From NCBI GenBank assembly GCA_026168455.1, contig CM047428.1, forward strand, positions 18,132,759 through 18,196,758: a stretch of DNA of 64,000 nucleotides, written 5' to 3'. Positions within the stretch are counted from its first letter, which is position 1. Each line of letters begins with the position of its first letter. A program made the translations under genes and the position numbers. The notes beneath the pieces are model-generated. The model worked only from the letters and a program-made list of their open reading frames with translations, did no database searches and was not told the DNA's origin. The stretch comes from Theocolax elegans. Lineage: Eukaryota; Arthropoda; Insecta; Hymenoptera; Cerocephalidae. This document shows, piece after piece, positions 48,601 through 61,279 of the stretch.

Positions 48601-51600
48601 TATAAATCATTTTGTAGATAATGTCATATTGTCCAAATTAAATTTATATACAATTTTTTTTAATTATTATCAAGTAATTGTTTTAACGTATTACGTAAAT
48701 AAATTTATACATTATTTACGCGTATTTAAAGTTTACTAGGTGAATCAAATTTATAATTATATTAATATTTTAATGATTGAATTATTCATTCACGTTACCT
48801 TTGACAGAAGATATTTTAATTGATGTGTTTAATTAAATATTATAATATTTTTTTGTTATTCGGTTTACGATTGGTATACATTTTTTATTTATCTGTGCTT
48901 TCTATTTTCTTTGTTTATCATAACTTTATACACGGTTAATAAAGTACAGAATACTGGAAAGATCTTGTAGGTATATTGAAATAAATATTTCGATCCGAGT
49001 GGCATCGATTTTGTCTATAAAAAATTATTTTCACGTACACATGTGTAGATATATAGATATACGGGTATTCATATAGTACGATACGAAACCAAATATTGCA
49101 CTGCAGTTTTTCGATATTGATCGCGCGTTAGCTGCAATGAAAATTGAAATACGTAATACTTATCGATTGCAAATGCATGTAATAAAGGTTCAAAATGGCA
49201 GATTGGATGTATATTTTCATTTATATTATATTCCAATAAGTGCTCGTTAATAATGGAAGCCGAAATGGATGTTATTTTTTTTTCTTCGTTATATGTATAT
49301 ATCCGATGTATATTTATCTAATTTTGGTACGCGAAACGATACATTGTAATATAAGTACCTTAATTAATAACTACAGGCTGAATATTGCTAATTTGGGATA
49401 AATCTCTGGTTTCCGCGATTATTATAATTTTCAAAGATAAAATGCTGATTTAAATAAAAAATTGATAATGATAATAATTCTCGGGGTTGATTATGTGCGT
49501 TTTACCTTCAATTATTTTGTAATCACGAGGAATTAATTCAACGGCTGTGTACGTGTGTGTGTGTACCAAATCAATACCTCAATTAAAAAGGCGTATATAT
49601 TATTATGCACACGTGTATATATATATCTCCGCAAGATAAAATTGTTATTAATAAAACCAGGTAAACGTAAGGTCCTCTTTAATTTTCATTCTAATTAAAT
49701 ATTCTCCTCAATTCAGCATTTTGTCCTCCAGTTTAAATAATGCACGTCGCATCATATTTTTGGCAAGGGTAATTAACTCGTGAAAAATTGTTGCGGAATT
49801 TAAAAGCTCTTTGAAAAGAATGGTACGTGTGTGTGTGTGTGTCTGTGTGCGTGAATGTCTGTATGTATGAATATAATGTGAAAGGAAAAGGGAGGGAATG
49901 CATAAGAGTAAGTTAAAATGTTTACAAAGTTTTAATTAAAAAATGCATTTTCCAGATCGGAAAAAACGAAGCGTTTAATTAATAAATTGTTAAAAGCTTG
50001 CACTTAAGGGATATTACGAAAATAACAGGGCGCTCGGGGGAATTTAACGCTGGGCTTCCTTTACTCACCGAGCTTTTTGTCTCGATTGACCTTCGTATGA
50101 ATGTCTGTACCGGTGCAAATTAGAGTTAAAACTGGGTCAAGCCCTTATAGCTTTGCATTAAAAGCACCGGTAGTATAGCGGTAGCTCGCGATGTGCGGAG
50201 GGATCTCGCGAAAATCCCCTCCAGCCGAGTAAACTGCCCCCTTACTTCGGAATAAGTGACAAAGCCTATGCGCTTGACTTTAAGCAGGACAAACAATCCC
50301 TTCCATCCGGTTGGCTTCTTAATTAAAAAGCCTCCGGGGTTAATGGTTAAAATTCCCTCGGAAAATGCATCGGTTTACTTTTACTTTTCGCTTTCTTTAT
50401 TTCTTTTTTTTTCCCCTTTTATTTTCTTTTGATCCGAGCATGCGCATTTCTGGTCACGTACTCTACCTTTTTCTCCAGGATTTCTTGACTTTTATAGGAG
50501 GGCTTAGATTGTCGAGTTTCTTAAATTGTTTTTGGATTCGTCCTGAGATGTATAAAAGTTACCTTTAAAAACGGCTACATTTGCCTTTACGATTTTCTTT
50601 TTAGAGTTCATTTTTTTTCTTTTGCAGTATAAAATAACTCGTATTCTCTATTATTAATGCTAGTTTTTGTATTATTCATTCTTATTTTTTATGAATATTA
50701 GATTAAAATAAGTAAAGTAAAAGATCGATAGTAGTAAATGTTTGAGCATTGCATATTATTAAAAAGGAATTACTATTTTTATACCATATAGTTTAACGAT
50801 AGAGATAAAATGTTTAATACTTAAATACAAAAAATAATTGCATAATTTTAATAAGTTTAGAGATTTTAATAATATTTTTGAATCTCTAAATTATGATAAT
50901 AATCAAGTTGAGAATTAAACAACGCTATCAATAATTCTGAATGCTCAGAACGTACATAATTTTTTTCTTATAGCAATACACTAAGAGCCAAAAATGTATA
51001 AATATTTTATGTATAATAATTTTTTGTATAATAAATTGCTTAATGTTTTATTCATAAATATAATAAATAGGACTGTAAGTTTAAGTGTATATTTCAAAAT
51101 CATATGTAAGATAAATATATTTTTAAAACGAGATTTTATTCGTATATGTAAGCAAAAGTGAGATAACTCGTATACTCAAGTTTTTTCCCCAAAGCAATAC
51201 CATACTTATATAAAACATGTAATTAAGAGTTTTTAACTTCCAGTATTCTTGGAGGATTTTAATTTTTTTTTCTGCAAGCGCGACAGTATAATTATGTAAA
51301 ATAAATTTTGAAAATTATTTTTACAGCATGATAGAACAATGTGAATATTAAATAATAATTTAAAATTCACAATACTTTTTTTAGTTTTCAGTGTAATTAA
51401 AATAAATTATTTTCGTACATTATAGTTTTACATGGATACACATTAACCAACTAAAAATGTTTCTAATGTAATTGGAAGATATGTGTAAAAATATAAATCA
51501 TAATAAACACTTTATTGATCGTTGAATAAATAAAATTGAAACGAAGCATCATTGTATTTATTTATTGCGAAATACTTATATTAGCACATGATAATAAAAA

Positions 51601-51966
51601 CAGTAAAATTTGTGGTAATTTATGTAATTCCTCTCTATACGTAAACATGCGTGAATAAACGAAACTGATGATAAGACAACCCCATGCGATCGTACCGCAA
51701 ATAAATGTTTCGATCTTTAATTTTTGAGGCAAGGTTTTTTCACACCCCATAAAGAAAGAGCCGCAATCAACAGCCCTCCGTTTGGTTTATATGAAAATAC
51801 GAGGTGTATAGCTATACCGTTTAGAACTCCTTTTCTCTCAAAGTTCCCAGCTATCCGAATGTATAATGAATTTTTCGATTTTCCAGCGTGAAGAGGGAGC
51901 CGAGCAGCGAGGAACCAAGCAGCCCCCTGGAGGCCGCCAGCCCTGGCTCAATCTTGCGCAACAACG
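42252..51966 (+). CDS. 5' part of an unidentified gene; Ser/Pro-rich N-terminus with sumoylation motif
   Basis: Two exons are supported: 42252-42337, ending in phase 2 at donor GTATCT, and 51887-51966, entered after a pyrimidine-rich CAG acceptor and ending in phase 1 at donor GTAAGA. They join to about 55 residues starting MDVEETNTASTASSSPAPSS, running through FISVKREPSSEEPSSPLEAA and ending SILRNN plus a split Gly codon. VKRE fits the sumoylation consensus (hydrophobic-K-x-E), followed by acidic residues. Together with the Ser/Pro/Glu richness this resembles N-termini of transcription factors, including nuclear receptors, but no DNA-binding domain is in view and I do not recognise the family. 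The 9.5 kb intron and further long intron fit a developmental regulator. The second exon has G+C-rich codons unlike its surroundings, which supports coding. The gene continues beyond 51966; 63155-63213 is a possible next exon. Confidence 0.65.
42384..42444. repeat. (CTA)n trinucleotide repeat
   Basis: Imperfect CTA/CGA trinucleotides lie just inside intron 1. They create spurious open frames on both strands. Confidence 0.9.
42594..42621. repeat. (CA)n microsatellite
   Basis: About thirteen CA units lie in intron 1, seen directly in the sequence. Confidence 0.95.
44172..44240. repeat. Interrupted (GA)n tract
   Basis: Two GA-repeat runs separated by a few bases lie inside a GC-richer block of intron 1. 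GA repeats of this kind bind GAGA factor in flies, so a regulatory role is possible but unproven. Confidence 0.85.
45302..46518. mobile_element. Possible non-autonomous DNA transposon
   Basis: The left edge GCACTGTGAAAAAA (45302 onward) resembles the reverse complement of the right edge, GCACTGAAAAAAAA (ending about 46518). Both subterminal regions are rich in short GTAGCAAC or GTTGC-like words, a pattern known from hAT-type ends. The inverted match is short and imperfect, and no coding frame or clear target duplication is seen, so this is tentative. Confidence 0.3.
49990..50560. promoter_or_regulatory. Unique GC-richer island in intron 1, candidate enhancer
   Basis: This block is non-repetitive and richer in G+C than the flanking intron, with several motif-like words such as TTAATTAA homeodomain-type cores. 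It has no good splice-bounded open frame. Long introns of developmental genes often hold conserved enhancers that look like this. Function is inferred from composition alone. Confidence 0.35.
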
Positions 51967-52477
51967 GTAAGACAAACTCGTACGCCCTTCTGCATGAAAA
52001 TGATTTTAGTTATTCACTGGGAATATCCGTAGGAAATTCGCTTAAAGGGATAAAGTGGGAGAGGGTATAGAGGCAGTTTCCGGCCGGAATTATTATGCGC
52101 CCGGGGAGCGAGGGTGTAATGGAGAAACACCAATTTCCGCGCCCGATTTTCTTAGCTGGATACTGCTTGGGATTTCGAGAGTTGGGATTCTCCAGTTGGT
52201 TTATACCATTCCCTCTATCTATATATACATATATATATAGATATACGTATATAGATATACATGTAATAATCTACTTACTATGGTACTAGTCGTATTAGTC
52301 GGTTCTCCATTTTGCCATCGTGGAGATTCTTGATCTCATACTTTTGTCGTAGAGCATATTTATTTTACGAATATAACTTTTCTATTAATTCTTTCTACAC
52401 ACGCTGTGTATATTTTTGAAACACGCAACAAGAAACTTTTAATATTATAATTACTATAAATTTAAATAGACTACATT

Positions 52478-53144
52478 TACAAAGAGACCATTATATGTTT
52501 GGGAAATGGATCGTGCCCAGTTTGTAGGATACGTTTTCTAATATAAAAATATGTACAAACCCAGAGCCGCAGACCCTAACAATCGTTTTTTCAAGAGTTA
52601 TATACTGATTAAGCAACATTTCCAAAAGAAAGAGGCTTTACTTTAAACGCTTGTAACTTCTAAACAATCAAATATTAATATTCGAACCAATGTTTCATGA
52701 AAAGCTAAGATAAATTAGATATAATTTTAAAAAATACGCTCAAATTTGATGAAATGGAGCAAAGCTATAGCTGAATTAAGAATTTCAAAAAAAAAATTTA
52801 ACAAAAATTAAACATTACAAATTTTATTGATTTTTTAAGTTAAATTTCTTAAAATTTTTATGTAATTTTGCTCCATTTCAACAGATTTCAGCGTCTTTTT
52901 TAAAAATTATATCTAATTTATCTTAGCTTTTTATTAAACATTGGTTTGAATATTAATATTTGATAGTTTAGAAGTTAAAGTAAAGCCTCTTTCTTTCAGA
53001 AATGTTGCTTAATTAGCATATAACTTTTGAAACAACGACTGTTAGGGTATGCGGCTCTGGCTTTTTTCATATTTTTATATTAGAAAACATATACTACAAG
53101 CTGGGCACTATTTGTTTCCCAAACATATGATGGTCTCCTTGTTA
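52478..53144. repeat. Long near-palindrome (foldback element), about 660 bp
   Basis: A left arm from about 52478 to 52790 is matched in inverse orientation by a right arm from about 52830 to 53144, around a short A/T-rich centre near 52810. Examples are AAGAGACCATTATATGTTTG (left) against the reverse of CAAACATATGATGGTCTCCTT (right), and CAGAGCCGCAGACCCTAACA against the reverse of TGTTAGGGTATGCGGCTCTG. The arms match over most of their length with a few gaps. No coding frame is present. It is probably a foldback transposon; transcribed as part of the intron it would form a long double-stranded hairpin. Confidence 0.8.
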
Positions 53145-54689
53145 TTAACTATTTATTTAATGGAATGGATTACCAAAAGATACTGTTTATTGATATAAAA
53201 GAACACGTTAAGAGATTTTAACATATTTTAGTTTCACTATTTCTTATCTCCAAGCGCCGTGCTATTAAATAGAAATGTCGCTGAAAGACATTCATTAACA
53301 ATATTTTATAAAAATTATTTAGTTGATTGAAATATGACATAATGAGAGCACAGAGGAATAAAAATAAACTTAGAAGCAAGTCATTGGTCGATAAAATTGC
53401 AAAAATTGATGAACTTTCTAATAGTTCTACTAAGATTCTATTAAGATGTACGGCAAGACATTTTGACGCTTACAGAGGAATTAATAAGTTCAAATATTAC
53501 TATTAATTAATCGATATTTACTATTGTATGACGATTTGGTAAGGCTAACCTAATTGTGGCATTATTTTCTTTGTTCGACGTATATATTTTTGCTACTTTT
53601 ATAGCGTAATTAAATTGCCGATACAGCGTTTATTTATCACTTGAAATGTGCAGGATTAAATCAATGCATCTCATTATCAAAACAACGATTTCATGCTATA
53701 TAAAGAATCGAAAATAAACGATATTTGTTTATTGGCACATTAAAAAAATTCCATGATTTACATATATAAACACGAATATAATTTATTTATTCGAGATAAT
53801 GTATTAATCTCTCTTAATAAATAAAGATTCCGATGCTTAAATTTCGCGTTATTAAATTTTCAGTTATATATTTTGAAAGTGATAATTTTCGTCTTGGACG
53901 AGCCAATTTAATTTAATATAATTCAATTTAACGACTTTCTACTTTGGTGCGAAATATAATAATTTATATCCCAGTAAAACTCTTGCAGTAAAATATTGAG
54001 TTAAATTTATTTGAACCACAAATTCAAATAAAGTAAATAATTATATTGTGTACATTAGCACAAGTGTAATGTGTATACACAAACGGATTTATATTTTTCG
54101 AAGGATAATTGTCAATAATTAAATTAACCATAAAATTAAATCATAAAATTCAATTTAAACTAAACATTATATATTTCACTTTACTATCGCGCGAATATAA
54201 CGTATAGACATGGGTATGGGATAGAGCGATATACTTAAAATTTAATTTAAGCATAAATTTTACTTTCTCGTTATCAAATTAACTAGGATCGTCGTGCATT
54301 GACAAGTAACTACATCCGATTAGATACGATAATAAATTATTTCGCGCATTTATACAGGACGTTGGATACACGAGATGATATTTTATTACCAGGTATTTTC
54401 AATAGCAATAATCCAGTATAAAGCGTTGAATGTATCGTTGAAATCTTATAAAAACCTTATACTAGACTGTATCGTTACCCAAACAATAGCAGAAATCGTT
54501 GAATACCCTCGGAAAAGAAATCATAACAACCGAGTAAGTCTGGTAAGAAAAATTCCGTTCAATATCCCTCGAAGAAATACAGAGAGAATCTTCAGAGAGA
54601 AGGCAAGAAATTCAAAGGAAAGAAAAAGAAAATCCTCGAATATAACGAGTTTCTCAAAGAATAGATATATATATATATATATATATAGA

Positions 54690-55110
54690 TACGTGAGATC
54701 CGCGAAAAACCGGTGGAAACTGAGAACCTCTGGTTGGACCGCAGATCGATTCAAAAGCGGCGCGGTCCAACCTCCCCTCCTCCCTCCACTCACCTCTCCC
54801 CCCGTTATATGTGTTTTCCACCCTCCACCCCTCTACGGCGTTTTCCACTTCCGAGGGTTTACTGCGAAGGATCCGGAAGTTCGGCTTTCACTCCGCGGCG
54901 TAATTGAATCTTGCTATATTTTTTTTCCACCAAGCTCGCACTTCTTCTTCGCGGCGATTTCGCAGCTGCCAACTGTTTTTCCTTTGGGAGTTGCGTGAGT
55001 TTCCTGCTGATTTTAAAGTTCTTTTCAGATGCTTTCACTTTGGTTGCAACGATTTTTTGGCGGGGTTGCGCCGTGATAGGGAAGAAGTTTAGGGTGTACC
55101 TGAAAGTAGC
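54690..55110. promoter_or_regulatory. GC-richer pyrimidine-rich island, candidate enhancer or alternative promoter
   Basis: This is a unique block with CpGs and C/T-rich stretches in an otherwise AT-rich intron. Overlapping open frames on both strands have no recognisable domain. It could be an internal promoter or enhancer; the sequence alone does not decide. Confidence 0.3.
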
Positions 55111-56437
55111 TTAAACCTTTAAGAGGATTTATTCCTTTAAGATTAGGGTACTCCAAAACTTTTATTACTTTTTATTAAGAATTCCATTATCTTCTTTTTT
55201 TTTCAACTTTCCGAGTTGAGTATTCACTGTGTGTACCTTCTCGTCTAATAAATGCAAAGATATGATTAATTTTATTTAGTTAAATCTGCGGGATCTAATA
55301 AATTTAGGTAACACTGTATAAAGTTTATGTTTTGTTTAAGCAACTGAATGTAACAATTTACTAAACTACAGTTTTTTTATACTAATGTAGACATTTTTGT
55401 TTCATTTGAAATTAATTATCAATGCGTTAAAAAAATTTAATGTTCTGCAGTCTAAAGGTAGGTTATTTGCACCCACCTTCAATAGTTCAACTAAATTTAG
55501 AAATAAGTGATATTTATATACAAAAGTTATTGACTTACGGTATAAATTAACCGAATTATATCAATACAGAATGGATATGACAATATTAATGAATTTCAAT
55601 ATTTAAATGATGTAGCATTGTTTAAAATACCATTTTATTTATTCAATAAACCTCCTATTGGAAAATTCACAAACGGATCGTAAAGCTATATTTAAAATTA
55701 AAAATCGCGCACATTGATTTTATTATTTATTAATTCTCTGTGTATAATCTCTGTATATTATGAGATTTATTTGTTTATAACTTTTGCATACGAAACAATT
55801 AGAAGCCGCTTGAGGAACTTAAATTTTAATTAGAGTATTTTTGATAACACGAATAAAATAAACGAATATTTAATTCTGTTAACCATAATTAAGGAAAAAC
55901 AGTATTTTGTACTTGACAAAGACATAAAATATATACGTATATATACAATTTCTCCCCTGTAGTAAAGAAAGAAAAGTTCGATGAAAACAAGAAACGAAAT
56001 GAATAAAGGCAATTTAGTTTCGTTTAGTTTTCACAAGGCTTTTAAAATATATTTTCCCTCAACCACGTCTTCGAGTAATTCGAGCTTCTTACGTATTAAT
56101 CGCAACGATAAGTTGTTAAAGAACGAAAAAAAAAAGAATCTATTATATATATATATATATATATACATATTTACTTTCTACTCGACAGACAGAATCTCCT
56201 TTTAACCACGATTTTATAAGCCAGATGAACGGTGCACATACATTTCACAGTGCGCGGGAGCTCAAAAAATCCTATAATATATGCGATACAATCGTTTCCG
56301 TCTGTCTAATCAAATTCTCAATCTCGCTGTGGTTAAACGAACAAAAAAAATGAAAAAAAAAATATGGTTCTCACTAAACTAAGAAAAGCATGTGTGTATA
56401 GATAAGTTGTTTTACGAATTTTTCTTTTCTCCCTGTG

Positions 56438-56441
<4 letters not shown>

Positions 56442-56480
<39 letters not shown>
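56442..56480. repeat. (TG)n microsatellite
   Basis: About nineteen TG units, the longest dinucleotide tract in the window, seen directly. Confidence 0.95.
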
Positions 56481-56482
<2 letters not shown>

Positions 56483-58631
56483 ATGCATGCGAGTTGGCAT
56501 GTTCGATGAACCATGAACACTCGCTTTCGAAATTGTAAAATGGCGTCCTCGACGAGGATACTATTCGGTTATTAAGTAGCCGTGCAAGGAGTAACTTACG
56601 TATATGTGACACGTACGTATATGATACATTGAATTCATGCTATAAAGTCTATATATGCATGCGTTTCATTTTGTTTTTGTTCATTATTTACCCGTTGTCG
56701 TTGAATTAATTATCTTGTTTCATTTTTCAGGATTATAAAGATAAACGGTGATTTTTTGTGAAATTATAATTTTTTTTTGTATTAGGATACACGTATAGCG
56801 TTGTGGGTGGTATATATATTAATAATATACACTATCACAGTTAATTATTCGTAAAGTAACTACTATATACGTTCGCTAAATTTCAATTAAATTATTTCAT
56901 ACGAATAATTTAACATATGATTTTCAATCGGATACTGGTACTTAATTATTTATACATCTATTTCGTGTAATTTTTGTTATACTTAATTTTATTCGACAAA
57001 GCTTTTAATAAGTACACCTTTATACATAATTTACAACAGTCATTATTATCCATATTAATTAATATTTGAATGGCCAATTTGTAGTTGAAATTCATGTAAT
57101 ATTAGAAAATCATCGAAATTATTCATTTATGTAATAAAGATTTTTTTCTCTTAGACATATATTAATGAATAGAATTGCGTGATTGCAAATCAATGTGATA
57201 TTCTCGAAATTGTACTAAAATTTAACTGCAAAGTTATGTATATATTCTCGGAGCAGTTGATTAAAGTGAATTAAGTGAAATTATTATAGCCAAAAATTAG
57301 TAATTTTTACCTTGTTCATATTTGCGCGATATTCGCAGGATTACATTTATTTATACTGTCAGTTTAATACACGTATCGTGTTTTAATTTACAAAATATTT
57401 CTCTGATACATTACAAAATTATAATTTCGGTTTATTAAATATTTTTATTTGTAATATTTTTATAATACCCTTTAAATTATTAATAAAATGCGTTATTATT
57501 ACCTTTAAGAAACACTAGATTTTTTAAAATGAAATTGTATATAACGCCGTACTCACTACATATACCAGATTTTAAAAAAATTTTAATTAATCTTTTTAAT
57601 GATTATTCTCACATATTGAGGTGGATGTTAATTAAATTAAAATTTTTAATTTATGTTGAATAACACGTCAAAGTTATCCCATATTTTCACTGGAATTATT
57701 TATATAAATTATGCAATATAAGTAATAAATCGTTGTATATCACAGGTATATAAATACATAATATATACTTCCTTGAATTAGTGATTTTACGTAGTTGCAG
57801 TTAAGTTAAAAATAATATTACGTGTACATATAATATACCCAAGGATATGTGTATGTAAGTAGATAAATTTTCGTAAGGGATCGTAAACGATCATGTTACC
57901 AAGTAGATCATATTACCCAAGTCTTCAATAGAGAACATCATAGGTCAAAGTGTACGAGAGGGAAAAAGAGTCGACATCAGAAATCGGCGCTAAATAGGTT
58001 TCGAACTCTCTCTCTCTCTCTCTCTCTTTCTCTGCTTCTCTCTGACAGTCTGTACAACACAAATCGCGAAATCCTGTACATCTACAAAACCTAAAGACTC
58101 GAGTCTTATAAGCATTTAAAAAATGTTAAATAAGAAGAGAATCGTGAGAGATCGATATCGTATCCATCGTTATATTGGGCATTCGAAGCTTTCTAGGTAC
58201 ATTTATGTATACATATATATATGTACGTATGTATACGGTATACATATAGATATAGGTATATAACACGGTGTATGCTCTGTCGCGAAATTCACTGTGTCTC
58301 GTGTACACATATATGTATGCATAAAGAGAGAAAGAGCTACAGAGAGATATAGATAGATAGAGAGTGAGAGAGAGAGTCTTAATGAGACGGAAAGACTTGC
58401 GCTCAGAGAGTTAGAGTCAGTCTAGTATACAGCCGGAGGAGTTAACGAGGGGAGAAAGTTACGTTTTGTCCGGTAACTGTAGATATATATACATATACAT
58501 ACATATATATACTTGCTATCGCGGTTTCCTCGTCTGTTCAAGCAGAATGAGCATAGTATAGGTTAATTTTAATCCGCGGTTCTTGTACAATTCGGTTATT
58601 TCTTACATACTTTACTTTTTCCTTTCTTCAA

Positions 58632-58635
<4 letters not shown>

Positions 58636-58669
<34 letters not shown>
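58636..58669. repeat. (AT)n microsatellite
   Basis: About seventeen AT units lie here in the long intron, seen directly. Confidence 0.95.
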
Positions 58670-58671
<2 letters not shown>

Positions 58672-59479
58672 GGATAAATATGATAATTGGGAGGAAGATG
58701 TGCGTACACAATCTCGCGAGTATTAAATTATACTTTTTTTTATAGCATCAGGCAACACGAGAGTCCTTTTGTCTAACGTTTGCTTAGAAATGGAGGAAAA
58801 ACTCATTGTTTCAATGATTCGTCATCGTATTATTGTATTGAACAAATCTAAAATGTTGCGTGTATATCTTGCGTAAAAAAATGTAGAAAACAATAAGGAA
58901 CAACGTGAGTTTACGGTCGTTTGTTGGTTACCGAAATTGAGTAATTATATTTTATAAAGCTGTTTTAGTATTAGATTAGCACTAAACTAAGGTAACTGCC
59001 AATGTTTGGTCAAACTTTAGTTCCGAAGTAAAATATGGGTCAATCTCGGTGTAGCAAATTTCGCAGATGCATCATGCACGTGCATTTACATTGGAAACTA
59101 ATACTAAAACAATTTGATACGATTAATAACGTTTAAAAAAAAAAGCAAATTTTTTCGCACGATTTTTAGTAGTTATTGCCTGGTACGACTATCTACATTG
59201 ACAGGTTCCATAAAGTATTTGAATTAACTTTATTTATCTCAACCACTAAAGCATCGTTAATACACCGTGGAGTACGTTGAAATGAAAATACTGTTAACCA
59301 TTAGAACTAAATTATGCATTAGATGTGCGCAAGCTTAAGTAATAAACAGACACGCTACACCGTACGTGGTATTTTCAAAATATCTCCGATACCTATATAG
59401 CCAATTTCAAGGTGTGTGTACGTATAGATATACCTATATACATAAACAAGGAAAAAAAAATAGTGAAGGTTTTCACGCA

Positions 59480-59770
59480 AGCTTTTATACCTTTTGTCGC
59501 GGCAAAGCCAATTCTAGGCGCACTGTTATAACGGACAATCGCATATTTCATGGCTCGTTACAGTCTCTCCAAGTCCCTTCCGCTGACCATACGTGGACAG
59601 ATAGCCGTCCTTATTCCTTAAATAGGCGAATGAGAAAAGCAGCGCGCGCGAGAGCGCTTCTTTGCAAAAGTCTGTGCAACCACGTTTATACCGCATTCTC
59701 TTCCGAGTCTTGCCAGAGATCCTATTAAACGGTTAAAAGGAAACTTTCCGAGCTTTTGTCCACCATGGTA
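59480..59770. promoter_or_regulatory. Unique GC-richer island in the long intron
   Basis: A non-repetitive block with mixed composition stands out from the AT-rich flanks. The 120-codon plus frame through it (59366-59728) has no recognised domain and starts in repeat-like sequence, so I do not call it a gene. It may be a regulatory element. Confidence 0.3.
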
Positions 59771-61279
59771 AAAGGTATATAGTCACTTGTGCTTCTAAGC
59801 TAAACTTTATGGAGAATTAATTACTTATATAAGATTCTTCTTATTTATAGCTAGATTCGTTTATTATAATGGGAAAGAAATCCTCTATTCTTATTTATAT
59901 CTATTATTAAAACGACATTAAGTTATTTTTTTGGTTAGTATAAGTACAAGAGAATTCAACTAGTAATTACGTATTTTATATTTATTATTTTATAATATTA
60001 TTTTTAAGCACTATTATTGTTTGGGTTTAATCAACATTTTTAATTAATATGTCTTAGAATCAATTTGTATACGATATTTTACTTTTGTCTCATAAGAACG
60101 ACGTATATTTCATCGCACGAGTATTTAATAGCTGACCATTTATTGACTATCAATCATTCGATTTAGTTAAAAATTTATTTATTTATTATTAATCGTGTTG
60201 AGGAAAATAATTGCAGTGCAAATCGAATATAAAGACGTATTGAAAAATGGTATATTAAAAATTACTATGTTTCATTATACATTTCAATTATTACAATTTT
60301 TACTTTTTATAATTTTTAGTTAATATGTTGTAGTAATTAGTTTCATAAATTGTGCTCGTTATTACTTATATGTACATACTAATACTGGTTGTAAAATATA
60401 GTAAAAATTGATAATTTTAATTTATTTCATTATATCTAAATTAAAATATTTTATGAAAGTGTAGTGGTTTTAAATTAAGTATTAGTAAAATTGTTGTAGT
60501 ATTTAAAACTGAGATTGCTTTAATTAACGATAACTTTTAATAAAAACTTTTGTGTAGTTTCAATATCAGTTAATCAGATTAGATCTTTAATAATTAAAGT
60601 ACCTTTTAAAAGTTTTGACAATTTTGAAAGACATCAGGTATATAACACAACCTGCGATAAAATTCTGCGGTATATAATACAAGTAGTATTTATTTTACTG
60701 TGTAGAGTAAAATAGAAAGTATAGTATGAAAAAAAAGTTATTGACACGAAAAAAAAGAGTTAATTATTGTTTTTTAACACTTAGTATTATAAGTTAAACT
60801 GAAAGTTAAACAGATATTAAAATGAAATAGGTATACTAATTTTGGTTAAAATTTCGTTTAACATTACATGAAAGTTTATGAAACTACGTGGTAACGTTTG
60901 AGTGACAGATATTAAAGTAAAGTTAATTATGTACTTACTTTACTGTGAGAAAATCTTGATACAGTATATTACGTATATATACGTAATCTTTGAAAACAAA
61001 AATTGATACATAACGTGTGTGCTCGGTATTCTTAAAAATGTTAGTTTAAATAGTAACGGGTATATTTTTATTTAGAGTAGTACAGTTGGTCAAACCAAGA
61101 AATTATATAGTATTTTATATCTGAATAAAGGAGTTGGTATAATTAAAAGAGCGCGTGTGATATATGATTGATCGTATATCACGAAAATCATAACGAACCA
61201 TTAAAAACGAATGTATTTTATCCATAAAAGTGATCATTTGATCATTATAAATACCTGGCTGGCCGTATAAAATTCACTG

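Larger units (their letters stand above)
42338..51886 (+). other. Large intron 1 of the 42.25 kb gene
   Basis: About 9.5 kb without a supported exon. It holds a (CTA)n-type repeat at about 42384-42444, (CA)n at 42594-42621, a GA-rich island at about 43980-44540, a possible transposon at about 45302-46518, a TGACGTCA palindrome (cAMP-response-element sequence) at 47770-47777, (GA)n at about 48299-48325 and a GC-richer unique island at about 49990-50560. The 186-codon plus frame at 44005-44565 is mostly Glu/Arg from GA repeats and is not taken as a gene. Confidence 0.55.

Noticed and set aside
50150..50240. tRNA-like segment with an A-box
   Set aside because: No B-box with the usual TTCGA core and no acceptor-stem pairing could be formed, so it is not a tRNA.
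54375..54998. A 207-codon plus-strand open frame in the long intron
   Set aside because: It crosses a (TA)n tract read as Tyr-Ile repeats and a C/T-rich island. No domain, no good splice context and no homologous segment recognised.
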